In this document: positions 1 to 8,471 of the stretch, in pieces
How the letters are laid out: each line of letters opens with the position of its first letter
Numbering within the stretch: position 1 is the stretch's first letter
DNA from: CAVTGO01 sp963734275
GTDB lineage: Bacteria > Actinomycetota > UBA4738 > HRBIN12
Direction of reading: 5' to 3'
DNA length: 64,000 nt
Assembly (NCBI GenBank): GCA_963734275.1
Contig: CAVTGO010000017.1
Location: 62,001 to 126,000, forward strand
Notes under the pieces: generated by a model
What the model saw: the letters and a program-made list of their open reading frames with translations, nothing else
What the model was told of the DNA's origin: nothing
Databases searched by the model: none
Made by a program: the position numbers and the translations under genes

Positions 1-117
1 AGCGGACACGGTTTCAAGTTCGCGCCACTCATGGGACGGATCCTGGCGGATCTCGCGACATCGGAGCCCGTCCCCGTGCCGATCGAGCCATTCCTCGCCG
101 CACGCTTCGAGCGATGA
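1..117 (+). CDS. C-terminal fragment of FAD-dependent sarcosine oxidase-like oxidoreductase (partial)
   Basis: An open frame runs from base 1 to a TGA at 115-117 and gives 38 residues. It begins SGHGFKFAPLMGRILADLA, which resembles the C-terminal flavin-binding strand and helix of the monomeric sarcosine oxidase / N-methyl-tryptophan oxidase family, where a GHGFK motif lies close to the FAD. These enzymes oxidatively demethylate secondary or tertiary amino acids and make hydrogen peroxide. The start and the Rossmann N-terminus lie outside the window, so the substrate cannot be judged. A related DAO-fold oxidase is the main alternative. Confidence 0.7.
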   Translation, partial: SGHGFKFAPLMGRILADLATSEPVPVPIEPFLAARFER

Positions 118-228
118 GCGCCGGTCCTGCGGCGTAGAGTAGCGCCCTGCGAGCGGGCGGCTCGATGGTGCGAAGGCCAGCGAGCGACGGAACGCACGAG
201 CGACCGAACGAGTGAGAGGAGCGCATCC

Positions 229-2307
229 ATGGCGCAGGCCGTCGCGATCGCCGACCCCGACGCCCTGGCGATCGCCACGATCCGGACCCTCTGCATCGAC
301 GCCGTCCAGCAGGCGAACTCGGGCCACCCGGGGACGCCGATGGCGATGGCGCCGGTGGCGTACACGCTGTGGCAGCGGTTCCTGCGGTTCGACCCCGACG
401 ACCCGATCTGGCCGAACCGCGACCGGTTTGTGCTGTCGATGGGACATGCGTCGACCCTGCTGTACTCGATGCTCCACCTGTCCAAGGTGAAGGCGGTCAA
501 TCCCGCGTACGAGACCCTCGGCGAGCTGTCCGTGAAGCTCGAGGACCTGCAGACGTTCCGCCAGCTCGACTCTCGGTGCCCCGGCCATCCCGAGTACCGG
601 TGGACCTCGGGGATCGAGACCACCACCGGCCCGCTCGGACAGGGCGTGGCCACCTCGGTGGGCATGGCGATCGCCTCACGCTGGCTCGCGGCGCGGTACG
701 ACCGGCCGGGGTTCGAGCTGTTCGACTTCGACGCGTACGCCCTCGCCGGAGACGGGTGCCTGATGGAGGGTGTCACCGCCGAGGCCGCGTCCCTCGCCGG
801 CCACCTGCGGCTGTCGAACCTGTGCTGGATCTACGACAACAACCGCATCACGATCGAGGGCAACACCGCGCTCGCGTTCAGTGAGGACGTCGCGACGCGG
901 TTCGTCGGCTACGGGTGGAACGTCACACGCGTCGGCGACGCGAACGACCTCGAGATGCTCTCCCGCGCGTTCGAGACGTTCCGGCGCGAGGACGGCCGCC
1001 CCACGCTGATCATCGTGGACTCGCACATCGCCTACGGCGCGCCGACGAAACAGGATACCCACGGGGCGCACGGCGAACCGCTCGGCGACGAGGAGGTGCG
1101 CGCCACCAAGCGCAACTACGGCTGGCCCGAAGACGCGCGGTTCCTGGTGCCGGTCGCCGTGGACGAGACCTTCGAGAAGGGGATCCGGACGCGCGGCAGG
1201 CAGCTGCGAGACTCGTGGTTCGACATGTTCGCGGCGTACGAGACGGAGCACCCGGAGCTCGCCGACGAGATCCGCCGGATGGGCAAGCGCGAGCTGCCCG
1301 ATGGCTGGGACGCGGGCATCCCGTCCTTCGAACCCGACGACAAGGGCGTGGCCGGCCGCGACGCGTCGGCCAAGGTGCAGAATGCGATCGCCGAACGCGT
1401 CCCGTGGCTCGTGGGGGGCTCGGCGGACCTGGCGCCCTCCACCAAGACGCGGCTGACGTTCGACGGAGCGGGCGATTTCGAGGCCGCAGACGCGTCGGGT
1501 CGCAACCTCCACTTCGGCATCCGCGAGCACGCGATGGGCTCGGTGCTGAACGGGATGTCGCTGTCCAAGATCCGGCCGTACGGCTCGGGGTTCCTGATCT
1601 TCAGTGACTACGCGCGCGGTGCGATCCGGCTCTCGGCCATCATGGAGATCCCGGTGATCCACATCTTCACGCACGACTCGATCGGGGTGGGCGAGGACGG
1701 CCCCACCCACCAACCGGTCGAACACCTCGCGTCGCTGCGGGCGATGCCGGGTCTCGTCGTTCTGCGGCCGGGCGACGCCAACGAGATCGCCGAGGCCTGG
1801 CGGCTGATCATGGAGCTGCGCCACGAGCCGGTCGCCCTGATCCTGTCGCGCCAGCCCATGCCAACGCTCGACCGGTCGCTGTTCGCGTCGGCCGACGGGC
1901 TCCGCCGCGGCGCCTACGTCCTCGCCGACGCCCAGGGCGACGGTCCCGAGGTCATCCTGATCGCCACCGGCACCGAGATCGGCCTGGCGGTCCAGGCGCA
2001 CCAGCGGCTCGCGTCCGACGGCGTCCGCTCGCGGGTCGTCAGCATGCCGTCGTGGGAGCTGTTCGACGCCGAGCCGCAGTCGTACCGGGACGAGGTCCTC
2101 CCTCCCTCGGTCACGCCGCGCGTGGCGATCGAGCAGGCCTCGACGTTCGGATGGGAGCGGTACGTCGGCGGCAACGGGACCGTGGTCGGGATGGACACGT
2201 TCGGCGCGTCGGCACCACTGAAGCACCTGCAGACCAAGTTCGGGTTCACCCCCGAGCGCGTCGTCGAGATCGCGAAGGCGCGGATCGCGGCGGCCGGAGC
2301 CGGATGA
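229..2307 (+). CDS. tkt: Transketolase
   Basis: Thiamine-diphosphate enzyme of the non-oxidative pentose phosphate pathway, moving two-carbon ketol units between sugar phosphates in the cytosol. The 692 residues match the usual bacterial length. Visible marks are the N-terminal HPGTPM (about 33-38), GPLGQG (about 135), the TPP/metal motif GDGCLMEG (about 174-181), and the pyrimidine-binding domain with IREHAMGSV (about 431). The C-terminal domain is complete. The ATG at 229 is preceded by GAGAGGAG at a good distance. Its stop overlaps the next ATG (ATGA), coupling it to the VIT1-like transporter. The tal, zwf and opcA genes that often accompany actinobacterial tkt are not in the window. Confidence 0.97.
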   Translation: MAQAVAIADPDALAIATIRTLCIDAVQQANSGHPGTPMAMAPVAYTLWQRFLRFDPDDPIWPNRDRFVLSMGHASTLLYSMLHLSKVKAVNPAYETLGELSVKLEDLQTFRQLDSRCPGHPEYRWTSGIETTTGPLGQGVATSVGMAIASRWLAARYDRPGFELFDFDAYALAGDGCLMEGVTAEAASLAGHLRLSNLCWIYDNNRITIEGNTALAFSEDVATRFVGYGWNVTRVGDANDLEMLSRAFETFRREDGRPTLIIVDSHIAYGAPTKQDTHGAHGEPLGDEEVRATKRNYGWPEDARFLVPVAVDETFEKGIRTRGRQLRDSWFDMFAAYETEHPELADEIRRMGKRELPDGWDAGIPSFEPDDKGVAGRDASAKVQNAIAERVPWLVGGSADLAPSTKTRLTFDGAGDFEAADASGRNLHFGIREHAMGSVLNGMSLSKIRPYGSGFLIFSDYARGAIRLSAIMEIPVIHIFTHDSIGVGEDGPTHQPVEHLASLRAMPGLVVLRPGDANEIAEAWRLIMELRHEPVALILSRQPMPTLDRSLFASADGLRRGAYVLADAQGDGPEVILIATGTEIGLAVQAHQRLASDGVRSRVVSMPSWELFDAEPQSYRDEVLPPSVTPRVAIEQASTFGWERYVGGNGTVVGMDTFGASAPLKHLQTKFGFTPERVVEIAKARIAAAGAG

Positions 2308-3116
2308 GCGAACCGACCCTTTCGCCCGAGGACCGGCTCACGAAGTCCCGCATCGATGTCCTGACGTCCGCGTCGCGACGGCTCCGTCGGCAACGACGGG
2401 TGGTCCCCCACCAGGGGCCGGTCGACGAGCAGCGAGTGGGCGGCAAGTCCGGGGCGCTGCGGGCCGCGATCTTCGGCGTGAACGACGGCCTCGTATCCAA
2501 CCTCTCCCTGATCTTCGGTGTCGCCGGCTCCGGCGTGGACAACTCGGTCGTGGTCCTCGCCGGCGTCGCCGGCCTGCTCGCGGGCGCGTTCTCGATGGGC
2601 GCTGGCGAGTACATCTCGGTGCGGGTCCAACGCGAGGTGTTCGAGCGGCTCATCCACCTCGAGGCGCACGAGATCGCCTCCGACCCCGAGGAGGAGCGCG
2701 AGGAGCTCGCCGAGATCTACGTCACCAAGGGCGTCCCGCGCGAGCTGGCCGGGGAGCTCGCCACCGCGCTGATGAAGGATCCGAAGGTGGCGCTCGACAC
2801 GCATGCCCGCGAGGAGCTCGGGCTGGATCCCGACGAGGGACTCGGCTCGCCGTTCGCGGCCGCCGGATCGTCGTTCGCGAGCTTCTCCCTGGGCGCCTTC
2901 GTCCCCCTCGTGCCGTTCCTGTCCTGGCAGGGTGCGACGGCCGTGATGTGGTCGGCAGCGCTGTCGGCCCTCGCGCTGTTCGGCGTCGGCGCGGCGATGT
3001 CGTACCTGACCGGACGGAACGCGTTGGTGTCGGGCGCCCGGATGCTGTCGATCGGTGCGGCGGCCGCTGCCGTGACCTACCTGGTCGGCTCCCTCCTGAA
3101 CGTCACCGTCACGTAG
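2304..3116 (+). CDS. VIT1/CCC1-family membrane protein (putative iron/manganese transporter)
   Basis: A 270-residue integral membrane protein. After a hydrophilic N-terminus, FGVNDGLVSNLSLIFGVAG (from about residue 57) matches the conserved first helix of VIT1/CCC1 proteins, followed by GAFSMGAGEYISVRVQ with the family GxGE region. A charged cytosolic segment rich in Glu (about 120-180), the likely metal-binding domain, precedes three more hydrophobic helices ending at the C-terminus. VIT1/CCC1 members export Fe(II) or Mn(II) from the cytosol. The ATG at 2304 overlaps the tkt stop by 4 bases, so the two are probably co-transcribed. Its last 8 bases overlap the convergent pgl gene. Confidence 0.85.
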   Translation: MSEPTLSPEDRLTKSRIDVLTSASRRLRRQRRVVPHQGPVDEQRVGGKSGALRAAIFGVNDGLVSNLSLIFGVAGSGVDNSVVVLAGVAGLLAGAFSMGAGEYISVRVQREVFERLIHLEAHEIASDPEEEREELAEIYVTKGVPRELAGELATALMKDPKVALDTHAREELGLDPDEGLGSPFAAAGSSFASFSLGAFVPLVPFLSWQGATAVMWSAALSALALFGVGAAMSYLTGRNALVSGARMLSIGAAAAAVTYLVGSLLNVTVT

Positions 3117-3798
3117 CCGGTCCGTCGCCCATCTCGGCCGCGGCGTCCTCGTCGGCCAGGACCAGCTGCGACGCCGCCCGCACCCGCCCCGCAGGGATCG
3201 ACGGATCGGACGAGAGCAGCCGCGGCAGCACGCGTGCCTTGTCGGGCCCCGTGATCAGCCAGAGCACGCGTCGCGCGCGGTCGAGGACCGGGTACGTGAG
3301 GGTCATCCGGCGGCGGCCCCGGTACTCCTGCGTGATCGCGACATCCCGGTCCGTGACGTCGAGCACCGCGTCGCCCGGAACGAGCGACGCCGTGTGGCCG
3401 TCGTCGCCGAGCCCGAGGTGCACGAGATCGAACGTGTCGGGCAGTTCCGCGGCGTACGCCGCCGCCGCTTCCTCCAGATCTACCGCCATCACCGGCATCG
3501 GATGGACCTCGATCCCTTCAGCCGGCAGGCTCGCCATGAGCTGGGTCAGGTTGCGGTCCGGGTCGCCCTCGGGCGCGATGCGCTCGTCGACCTGCCAGAT
3601 GCCGACGCTGCCCCAAGGCACGTCCTCGGCCGCGAGGTGTCCGAACATCGCCCCAGGGGTCCGCCCACCGCTCACCCCGAACGCGAACCGCCCGCGCTCG
3701 CCGGCCGCTGCTCGAACGGCCTCGGCCACGACCCGGGCACCCCGGCGCGCGACCGCGTCGGCGTCGGGGAGGATCTCGAGATCCCGGTCTCCACTCAC
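3109..3798 (-). CDS. pgl: 6-phosphogluconolactonase
   Basis: Hydrolyses 6-phosphogluconolactone in the oxidative pentose phosphate pathway. At 229 residues it has the normal length of the DevB/SOL family in the glucosamine-6-phosphate isomerase superfamily. Motifs are FGVSGGRTPGAMF (about 38-50), WQVDERIAPEGDPDRN (about 67-82) and the HLGLGDDGHTASLVPG block (about 136-151) that carries the active-site residues. The start is GTG, overlapping the stop of the upstream MarR gene (GTGA), so the two form an operon. It faces tkt and the VIT1-like gene with an 8-base convergent overlap. zwf and opcA, the usual partners, are absent nearby. Confidence 0.93.
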   Translation of the reverse strand: MSGDRDLEILPDADAVARRGARVVAEAVRAAAGERGRFAFGVSGGRTPGAMFGHLAAEDVPWGSVGIWQVDERIAPEGDPDRNLTQLMASLPAEGIEVHPMPVMAVDLEEAAAAYAAELPDTFDLVHLGLGDDGHTASLVPGDAVLDVTDRDVAITQEYRGRRRMTLTYPVLDRARRVLWLITGPDKARVLPRLLSSDPSIPAGRVRAASQLVLADEDAAAEMGDGPAT

Positions 3799-4241
3799 TC
3801 GTACGCCTCTCCCGAAGCGCCGTCGCTCTCGAGGAGGATCTCGAGCGAGTCACGCAATGCCTCGTATCGGCGGTCGCCGAGCTCGCGACGCGCCCGAGCT
3901 TCGACCGCGGCAACCGCGCGGCGCGCCTCGGCGACGAACCGTCGGCCCCGAGCCGTGAGCCGGACCACCTTCGCGCGCGCGTCCTCGGGATCGGGGACGC
4001 GTCGGACGTAGCCCCGGGTCTCGAGGTCGTCGACGAGGAGCATCATCCCCTGCTTCGTCATCCGCGCCCGTCGGGCGAGGTCCGTGAGCCGGGTTCCCGA
4101 ACGCCGGTCGATATGCATGAAGACCGCCGCGTGACCCGGACGCGCGTCGGGGAACCCCCGCTCGTCGAGGCCCGCGACCACCTCGGATCCGAGGGTGCGC
4201 GACGCCTCGAGTAGCAGCCGTGGTAGGTCGGGCTCGCCCAT
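3795..4241 (-). CDS. MarR-family transcriptional regulator
   Basis: A 148-residue winged-helix protein. The core reads RLTDLARRARMTKQGMMLLVDDL (recognition helix, about 53-75), then TRGYVRRVPDPEDARAKVVRLT, the beta-wing with the Asp and Arg typical of MarR proteins, and a C-terminal dimerisation helix. MarR proteins are usually dimeric repressors released by small phenolic ligands or oxidants. The ATG at 4241 was chosen because the family N-terminal helix begins there. Its stop overlaps the GTG of pgl. The GNAT gene divergent from it is 75 bases away and is a plausible target, but no operator palindrome is obvious. Confidence 0.88.
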   Translation of the reverse strand: MGEPDLPRLLLEASRTLGSEVVAGLDERGFPDARPGHAAVFMHIDRRSGTRLTDLARRARMTKQGMMLLVDDLETRGYVRRVPDPEDARAKVVRLTARGRRFVAEARRAVAAVEARARRELGDRRYEALRDSLEILLESDGASGEAYE

Positions 4242-4316
4242 CCGAGCATCGTGCTCCTCCCCGGAGAGCGCGGTCAACCTGCTTGACGGGCGAGACCGCG
4301 GTAGCCTCGGACGGCG

Positions 4317-4826
4317 ATGGCGATCGAGATCCGGCCGGTCCGGTCCGGCGAGTTCGAGGAGGCGGGGCGCGTGACCGCGCTCGCCTACCGGGAGTTCGTG
4401 GGCCCCGACGATCCGGATTGGGAGGCGTACCTCGAGCGCATCGACGACGTCGCCGGGCGAGCGGACCGATCCCTCGTCCTGGTCGCCGTCGATGATGGTG
4501 CCGTCCTCGGGAGCGCCACGCTCGAGCTCGGCGAGCGCATCGACGACGACGACCCACCGCTCGAACCCGACGAGGCGCACATCCGGATGCTCGGCGTCGA
4601 CCCCGGCGCGCGCGGACGCGGGGTGGGCCGAGCCCTCGTGGAGGCATGCTTCGCGAACGCCGGCGAGGCTGGGCGCACTCGCATGACCCTCCACACGACG
4701 AAGCGCATGCCGGCCGCCCGTGTCATGTACGAGCGGATGGGGTTCGAGCGCCTGCCGGACCGGGTCTTCCCCGACGGGTTCGTGCTGCTGACGTACCAGA
4801 AGCCGATCCCGCCCGCACGGACCTGA
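4317..4826 (+). CDS. GNAT-family N-acetyltransferase
   Basis: A 169-residue single GNAT domain. The acetyl-CoA-binding motif A is visible as IRMLGVDPGARGRGVGRAL (about 86-104), followed by EACF and a C-terminal YERMGFERL motif B (about 139-147). The substrate cannot be predicted; small-molecule amines are typical for this subfamily. A TAGCCT -10-like box ends 9 bases before the ATG, suggesting a leader of only a few bases. It is transcribed away from the MarR gene and convergently with the ABC exporter gene 10 bases downstream. Confidence 0.88.
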   Translation: MAIEIRPVRSGEFEEAGRVTALAYREFVGPDDPDWEAYLERIDDVAGRADRSLVLVAVDDGAVLGSATLELGERIDDDDPPLEPDEAHIRMLGVDPGARGRGVGRALVEACFANAGEAGRTRMTLHTTKRMPAARVMYERMGFERLPDRVFPDGFVLLTYQKPIPPART

Positions 4827-4836
4827 ACCGCCGCCC

Positions 4837-6819
4837 CTAGGCCGTGGGCTCGCTCGCGGTCCGGACGACCTCGCCGCTCGCGAGGATGACGCCGTCCTCA
4901 GTGACCGCCTCGACCAGTCCGCCCCGGAACTGCTGCTCGTACAGGCGCGCGTAGATGCCTCCGCGCTTCAGGAGCTCGTCGTGCGACCCCCGCTCGACCA
5001 CGCGACCACGGTCCACGACGAAGATCACGTCGGCCTGCAGGATCGTGGACAGGCGGTGGGCGATCGCGATCGTGGTCCGTCCGTGCATAAGCGGTTCGAG
5101 CGCGGCCTGCACGAGACGCTCCGACGTGGTGTCCAGCGACGAGGTCGCCTCGTCGAGGATCAGGATCCGCGGGTCCTTGAGGATCACCCGCGCGATCGCG
5201 AGGCGCTGCTTCTCGCCGCCCGAGAGCTTGTAGCCTCGCTCTCCCACCACGGTGTCGTAACCCTCGGGAAGCTCCGCGATGCGCTCGTGGATGTTCGCCG
5301 CCCGGGCCGCGGCCTCCAGCTCGTCCTGCGTCGCGTCGGGCTTGCCGTAGAGGAGGTTCCGCCGCACCGTCGTGTGGAACAGGTACGTCTCCTGCGTCAC
5401 GACCCCGATCGCGTCGCCGAGCGACCCGAGGGTGACCTTCCGGACGTCGTGGTCGTCGATCAGGACGGCGCCCCGTTGCACGTCGTACAGACGCGGAACG
5501 AGGTAGGTGATCGTGGTCTTGCCGGCGCCGGACGGCCCGACGAGCGCCGCCAGCTGCCCGGGCTCGATCCGGAGCGACACGTCCTCCAGCGTCCACTCAC
5601 GGCCCGCGCCCGCCGCAGGGAGGTCGCTCGGCGAGATCGGCGTGACACGCCCCTCGTCCGGCGGGCCCTCGTACCGGAACCACACGTCGCGCAGGGTCAC
5701 CGAACCGCGCACGGCGTCGACGGGAAGGTCGACGGCGTCCGGCGCGTCCTCGATCTCGTGGTCGAGGTCCAGGTACTCGAAGATCCGGTCGAACAACGCC
5801 ATCGAGGACTGCACCTCGGTGGAGACCTGCAGCATCGAGCCGATCGGGAAGAACAGCCGCGACTGCAGCGTGGTGAACGCCACGATCGTGCCGGCCGTGA
5901 TCGACGAGTTGACCGGATCGTTCGACAGCACCCACCCGGTGACCAGATAGACGAGCGCCGGGGTGATCGAGAAGAACGTGCCGACGACGGCGAAGAACGA
6001 CCGGCCGATCATCGTCTGGCGGATCTGCAAGCCGGTGAGCCGCACGTTCTCGTCCTGGAACCGATCGATCTCGTGACGCTGGCGGCCGAACGACTTCGAC
6101 AACAAGATGCCCGACACCGAGAGCGTCTCTTCCGTGATCGAGGTCAGGTCGGCGAGCGTCTTCTGCGTGCTCGAGGCCACTTCGCGGCGGGCCCGGCCTA
6201 CCTTCACCGTCAGCCAGAGGAACAGCGGCAGCAGGGACAGCGACAGGAGCGTGAGCTCCCAGGACAGGATCGCCATCGCGATCAGGGTGCTGACGATCAC
6301 CACGACGTTGGCCAGGACGTTGGATGCCGTGTCCGTCACGACGGCCTGCACGCCGCCCACGTCGTTCGACAGGCGCGACTGGATCTCGCCGGTCCGCGTG
6401 GTCGTGAAGAACCGCAGCGGCATGAACTGGAGGTGCGAGTACAGGGAGTTGCGCAGGTCTTGCATCACGCGCAGGCCGACCAGGTTGGCCATGTACGTCT
6501 GCCCGATCCCGATCACGGCGGTCACCACCGGGATCGCCACCATGAACGCGACGCCGAGGTAGAGGTTTCCGAGATCCGGGCACGCCGCGCCGGCGCACAC
6601 GCCCGCCGGGTTGCCGAACAGCGCCTCGTCGAAGATCCACTTGATCAGGAGCGGGTTGATCACCCCGAGCCCCGACGTGATCACGATCGCGAGGGCGACG
6701 ACGGCGACCTGGCGTCGGTACGGCCGGAAGGTCGAGACGACCCGCCGCACGGTCTGCGGACGGATGGGACGCTGATCCTCCTCGGAGGGGACGCGCAAGA
6801 ACCGGCCGTGGCCTCGCAT
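4837..6819 (-). CDS. ABC exporter, fused permease and ATPase (half transporter)
   Basis: A 660-residue MsbA/LmrA-type half transporter that would work as a dimer in the cytoplasmic membrane. Residues about 35-340 form the six-helix permease with the EIQSRLSNDV coupling-helix region. The ATPase follows with Walker A GPSGAGKTT (about 427), Q-loop region VTQETYLFHTTVRRN, signature LSGGEKQR (about 529), Walker B ILILDEATSSLD (about 551) and H-loop AIAHRLS. The permease and ATPase are joined by an extended linker of about 60 residues. The ATG at 6819 is preceded by TATCCT and TGGAGG. The family covers lipid and drug export; the substrate is unknown. It is divergent from the MgtC gene. Confidence 0.92.
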   Translation of the reverse strand: MRGHGRFLRVPSEEDQRPIRPQTVRRVVSTFRPYRRQVAVVALAIVITSGLGVINPLLIKWIFDEALFGNPAGVCAGAACPDLGNLYLGVAFMVAIPVVTAVIGIGQTYMANLVGLRVMQDLRNSLYSHLQFMPLRFFTTTRTGEIQSRLSNDVGGVQAVVTDTASNVLANVVVIVSTLIAMAILSWELTLLSLSLLPLFLWLTVKVGRARREVASSTQKTLADLTSITEETLSVSGILLSKSFGRQRHEIDRFQDENVRLTGLQIRQTMIGRSFFAVVGTFFSITPALVYLVTGWVLSNDPVNSSITAGTIVAFTTLQSRLFFPIGSMLQVSTEVQSSMALFDRIFEYLDLDHEIEDAPDAVDLPVDAVRGSVTLRDVWFRYEGPPDEGRVTPISPSDLPAAGAGREWTLEDVSLRIEPGQLAALVGPSGAGKTTITYLVPRLYDVQRGAVLIDDHDVRKVTLGSLGDAIGVVTQETYLFHTTVRRNLLYGKPDATQDELEAAARAANIHERIAELPEGYDTVVGERGYKLSGGEKQRLAIARVILKDPRILILDEATSSLDTTSERLVQAALEPLMHGRTTIAIAHRLSTILQADVIFVVDRGRVVERGSHDELLKRGGIYARLYEQQFRGGLVEAVTEDGVILASGEVVRTASEPTA

Positions 6820-6875
6820 GCCTCCAAGGATACGAGCGGCTCCCGGATGCGGTGATCCCGGAGTAGGCTCCGCTC

Positions 6876-7394
6876 GTGGACACCGGCGTCGAGTTCGTCC
6901 TCGTCGGGCGCATCGCGCTCGGGGCGTTCCTCGGCTATCTGATCGGCTTCGAACGCGAGTACCGCGGAAAGCCGGCCGGCGAGCGGACGTTCGCACTCCT
7001 CGCGCTCGGGTGCGCCGCCGTCACCGGTCTCGGCGTGGAGGCCTTCCCCGTCTCGGCGGAGAAGGTGATCGCCGGCGTGATCACCGGTGTGGGGTTCCTC
7101 GGCGCCGGCCTGATCTTCCGAGAGCGCGCCGCCGGTCAGGTCCTCGGCCTCACGACCGCGGCGTCCTCGTGGGCCGCGGCCGCCGTCGGCATCTTGTCGG
7201 GAGCCGGCGCCTACATCGCGGCGGTCGGCGCGTGCGTGCTGGTCCTGGTGATCCTGGAGGTGAACCGGCTCCCCATCTACCGCAAGCTCGACCCGAGCAA
7301 GGCCCATGCCGACGAGGCCATGGGAGGTTACGACCCGCGTCGCGGCACCACCGCGTACACGGTCGATCCACCCCGTCGCGAGGACACGGACTAG
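6876..7394 (+). CDS. MgtC/SapB-family membrane protein
   Basis: A 172-residue protein with four or five hydrophobic helices in its first 130 residues. The family core is clear: LGAFLGYLIGFEREYRGKPA (about 15-34), RTFALLALGCA, and GVGFLGAGLIFRE (about 70-82). MgtC proteins are linked to growth at low magnesium and to intracellular survival, partly by acting on the F1Fo ATPase. The usual C-terminal ACT-like cytosolic domain is missing, so this is the short form. The start is GTG, placed six bases after a TAGGCT -10 box, so the message is probably leaderless. It converges with the UdgB gene and overlaps its stop by 4 bases. Confidence 0.85.
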   Translation: MDTGVEFVLVGRIALGAFLGYLIGFEREYRGKPAGERTFALLALGCAAVTGLGVEAFPVSAEKVIAGVITGVGFLGAGLIFRERAAGQVLGLTTAASSWAAAAVGILSGAGAYIAAVGACVLVLVILEVNRLPIYRKLDPSKAHADEAMGGYDPRRGTTAYTVDPPRREDTD

Positions 7395-8071
7395 GCGCAG
7401 AGCTCGCGCGCCCGGACGACGACCGCGTCGAGCATCGGCGCCGTGAGCCTGCCGGTGAAGGTGTTCTGCTGGCTCGGGTGGAAGCTCCCCAGGAGCGCGA
7501 ACGAGCCGACCGCCGCCTCGGCCGCGTGCCCGAACCGCGGCTTGGGCCGGACGACGTGCCCCAGCTCCGCGAGGGCGCGCAGCGCGCCGTCCCACGCGAA
7601 CGCGCCGAGGGCGACCACGACCCGCAAGCGCTCGAGCGCGCGCACCTCGCGCACGAGGTACGGCAGGCACCGGTCGCGCTCCTGCGGGGTCGGTCGGTTG
7701 CTCGGCGGGGCGCACCGGTTCGCGGCGGCGATGTAGGCGCCGGTCAGCCGAAGCCCGTCGTCGCGCGAGACCGATGTGGACCGATCCGCGAAGCCGGTCC
7801 GGTGCAGCGATGCGAACAGGAAATCGCCCGAGCGGTCTCCGGTGAAGATCCGGCCGGTGCGGTTCCCTCCGTGCGCGGCGGGAGCGAGCCCGAGGATCAG
7901 CACGCGTGCCCGGGCGTCCCCGAACCCAGGCACCGGCCGGCCCCAGTAGTCCTCGTCGGCGAAGCGCGCCACCTTCTCGCGCGCGACGCGCTCGCGCCAC
8001 TCGACGAGCCGCGGACAGGCCCGGCAACCGACGATCTCTGCCGCGACCCGTTCCAATCCCGAGGCCGTCAC
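7391..8071 (-). CDS. udgB: Uracil-DNA glycosylase, family 5 (UdgB-like)
   Basis: A 226-residue iron-sulfur uracil-DNA glycosylase that removes uracil and other deaminated bases. Motif A reads LGLAPAAHGGNRTGRIFTGD (about 58-77), the family 5 form without the polar Asp/Asn catalytic residue of families 1-4. Motif B is GSFHPSQQNTFTGRLT (about 196-211). Cluster cysteines are CRAC near residue 18 and the pair in CAPPSNRPTPQERDRC (about 117-132). The GTG at 8071 overlaps the TGA of the upstream gene (GTGA), which settles the start. It is the last gene of a leftward run that begins with the GDPD gene. High genomic GC makes cytosine deamination repair relevant. Confidence 0.9.
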   Translation of the reverse strand: MTASGLERVAAEIVGCRACPRLVEWRERVAREKVARFADEDYWGRPVPGFGDARARVLILGLAPAAHGGNRTGRIFTGDRSGDFLFASLHRTGFADRSTSVSRDDGLRLTGAYIAAANRCAPPSNRPTPQERDRCLPYLVREVRALERLRVVVALGAFAWDGALRALAELGHVVRPKPRFGHAAEAAVGSFALLGSFHPSQQNTFTGRLTAPMLDAVVVRARELCA

Positions 8072-8469
8072 CGGCGAAGCTCCCGGAACCGTTCCGCCGC
8101 TGCAGCGAACGCGTCCAGGGGCGCCATCAGGTCTCCGACGACCCCGATCAACCCCTCGAACCCTTGTGGCGCCTCCGCCTCGAGCCTCAGCCGCTCGGCG
8201 TCCTCTCGGCACGTTTCCAGGGCCGACGCCGCCGCGCGCCACTGCTCCTCGAGCTCGGGAGAGCGCCAGCCGGGCTGGAGTTCTGCCGCCTCGCGGAGCG
8301 CTCCTTCGAACTCCACCAGCGTCTCCGCGAGGGGCCTGCCCGGAAGCCGAGTGCCCGGCACCGACTCGGTGAGCGCCGCCTTGCCGCGTCCGAGCGCTTC
8401 GACCGAGCTGCGGAACGTGTCGAAGGGCGCGACCAGGTGCTCCGGGAGCCGCCGGCGCCGGAGGGCCAC
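8068..8469 (-). CDS. Conserved-looking hypothetical protein, mostly helical
   Basis: 133 residues, GTG start, no signal peptide or membrane segment. The sequence is rich in Ala, Glu, Arg and Leu and looks alpha-helical throughout, with amphipathic stretches such as LEEQWRAAASALETCREDAE that could form a coiled coil or helical bundle. I recognise no family. It sits 2 bases from the GDPD stop and overlaps the UdgB GTG by 4 bases, so it is translated as part of that operon. This tight embedding supports a real gene, but the function is unknown. Confidence 0.6.
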   Translation of the reverse strand: MALRRRRLPEHLVAPFDTFRSSVEALGRGKAALTESVPGTRLPGRPLAETLVEFEGALREAAELQPGWRSPELEEQWRAAASALETCREDAERLRLEAEAPQGFEGLIGVVGDLMAPLDAFAAAAERFRELRR

Positions 8470-8471
8470 GG

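Noticed and set aside
676..2226. Long minus-strand frame of about 516 codons opposite tkt
   Set aside because: Shadow of a GC-rich gene: the composition is Arg/Asp/His/Val-rich with no family motifs, while the plus strand encodes an unmistakable transketolase.
4981..6855. Plus-strand frame of about 624 codons opposite the ABC exporter
   Set aside because: Antisense shadow caused by high GC at third codon positions; no start signal and no recognisable domain.
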